Source of the DNA: an uncultured Pseudomonadota bacterium
GTDB taxonomy: Bacteria > Myxococcota_A > UBA796 > UBA9615
Direction: 5' to 3'
DNA: 5,422 nucleotides
Assembly (NCBI GenBank): GCA_937907595.1
Contig: CALCXL010000564.1
Coordinates: forward strand, 1-5,422
The notes beneath the pieces were generated by a model that saw nothing but the letters and a program-made list of their open reading frames with translations, did not search any database and was not told where the DNA came from. A program made the position numbers and the translations under genes. This document shows, piece after piece, positions 5,269-5,422 of this stretch; position 1 is the stretch's first letter; the number at the start of each line of letters is the position of its first letter.

Positions 5269-5422
5269 ATGGCTGATCGCGCGGAGATCCTTGAGGAGCT
5301 GCGGACCATCATCGTGGAGACGCGTGGCGTCGAAGAGGACGAGGTCGTTGAGACCGCGACCCTCTTCGAGGACCTGGGCCTCGAGTCCATCGACTTCCTG
5401 GAGATTTCGTTCCGGATGGAGG
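5269..5422 (+). CDS. Acyl carrier protein (3' end outside window)
   Basis: The first 51 residues of an ACP of perhaps 80-90. The predicted phosphopantetheine site is Ser40 in DLGLESIDFLE (codon 5386-5388), after an acidic helix I (residues 3-18) and a loop ending in TATLFEDLG, the normal ACP layout. A holo-ACP synthase or Sfp-type transferase would attach the arm, and the growing acyl chain would be carried as a thioester to the neighbouring synthase and reductases in the cytoplasm. SIDFLEISFRME differs from the housekeeping AcpP sequence, in which DSLD-V-E is usual, and is more like ACPs dedicated to secondary lipid or polyene clusters. The start is firm: GAGGAGAG at 5256-5263 gives an AGGAG ribosome site 7 nt before the ATG, the best in the window. 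That suits a protein needed in excess over its partner enzymes. Confidence 0.9.
   Translation, partial: MADRAEILEELRTIIVETRGVEEDEVVETATLFEDLGLESIDFLEISFRME

Noticed and set aside
1..5422. CRISPR arrays, tRNA or rRNA genes, insertion sequences, attachment sites
   Set aside because: No spaced direct repeats, cloverleaf-like segments, transposase motifs or terminal repeats with target duplications were seen on either strand.

Overview
The window is a GC-rich bacterial chromosome segment (roughly two thirds or more G+C by eye, with strong G/C third-position bias and long antisense shadow frames). An LpxL/HtrB-type membrane acyltransferase and a lipobox lipoprotein indicate a Gram-negative-type envelope. 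The gene set and the style of the lipoprotein would fit a myxobacterial, other deltaproteobacterial or planctomycete-like lineage, but the sequence does not fix the taxon.

Layout: (1) bases 2-745, plus strand, the 3' part of a lysophospholipid-acyltransferase-like gene that begins before the window. (2) bases 746-829, a tail-to-tail gap holding a nested inverted repeat, probably a bidirectional terminator. (3) bases 830-1579, minus strand, a lipoprotein with three exact 37-residue helical repeats and a beta-rich C-terminal domain. (4) bases 1580-1722, a divergent intergenic region with a plausible sigma-70 promoter and a perfect 6-3-6 palindrome. (5) bases 1723-5422, plus strand, four genes in a row: a FabL-type enoyl-ACP reductase, a fatty-acyl/thioester reductase-like extended SDR, a FabF-like ketoacyl synthase, and the start of an acyl carrier protein that runs off the window. 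The gaps before the synthase (137 bp) and before the ACP (73 bp) both hold strong inverted repeats.

The plus-strand genes read as part of a dedicated fatty-acid or polyketide-like pathway rather than the housekeeping fab operon. The ACP would carry the chain, the synthase extend it, the FabL homologue saturate the enoyl intermediate, and the thioester-reductase-like SDR could release the product reductively as aldehyde or alcohol. The acyltransferase upstream could put an acyl chain onto a lipid, but the lipoprotein separates it from the operon. No ketoreductase or dehydratase is visible, so the cycle is incomplete here. The main points are that the first SDR carries the enoyl-reductase Tyr-X6-Lys signature (not FabG's Tyr-X3-Lys), that the synthase departs from FabF just before its active-site cysteine, and that overlapping hairpins lie in front of the ACP.
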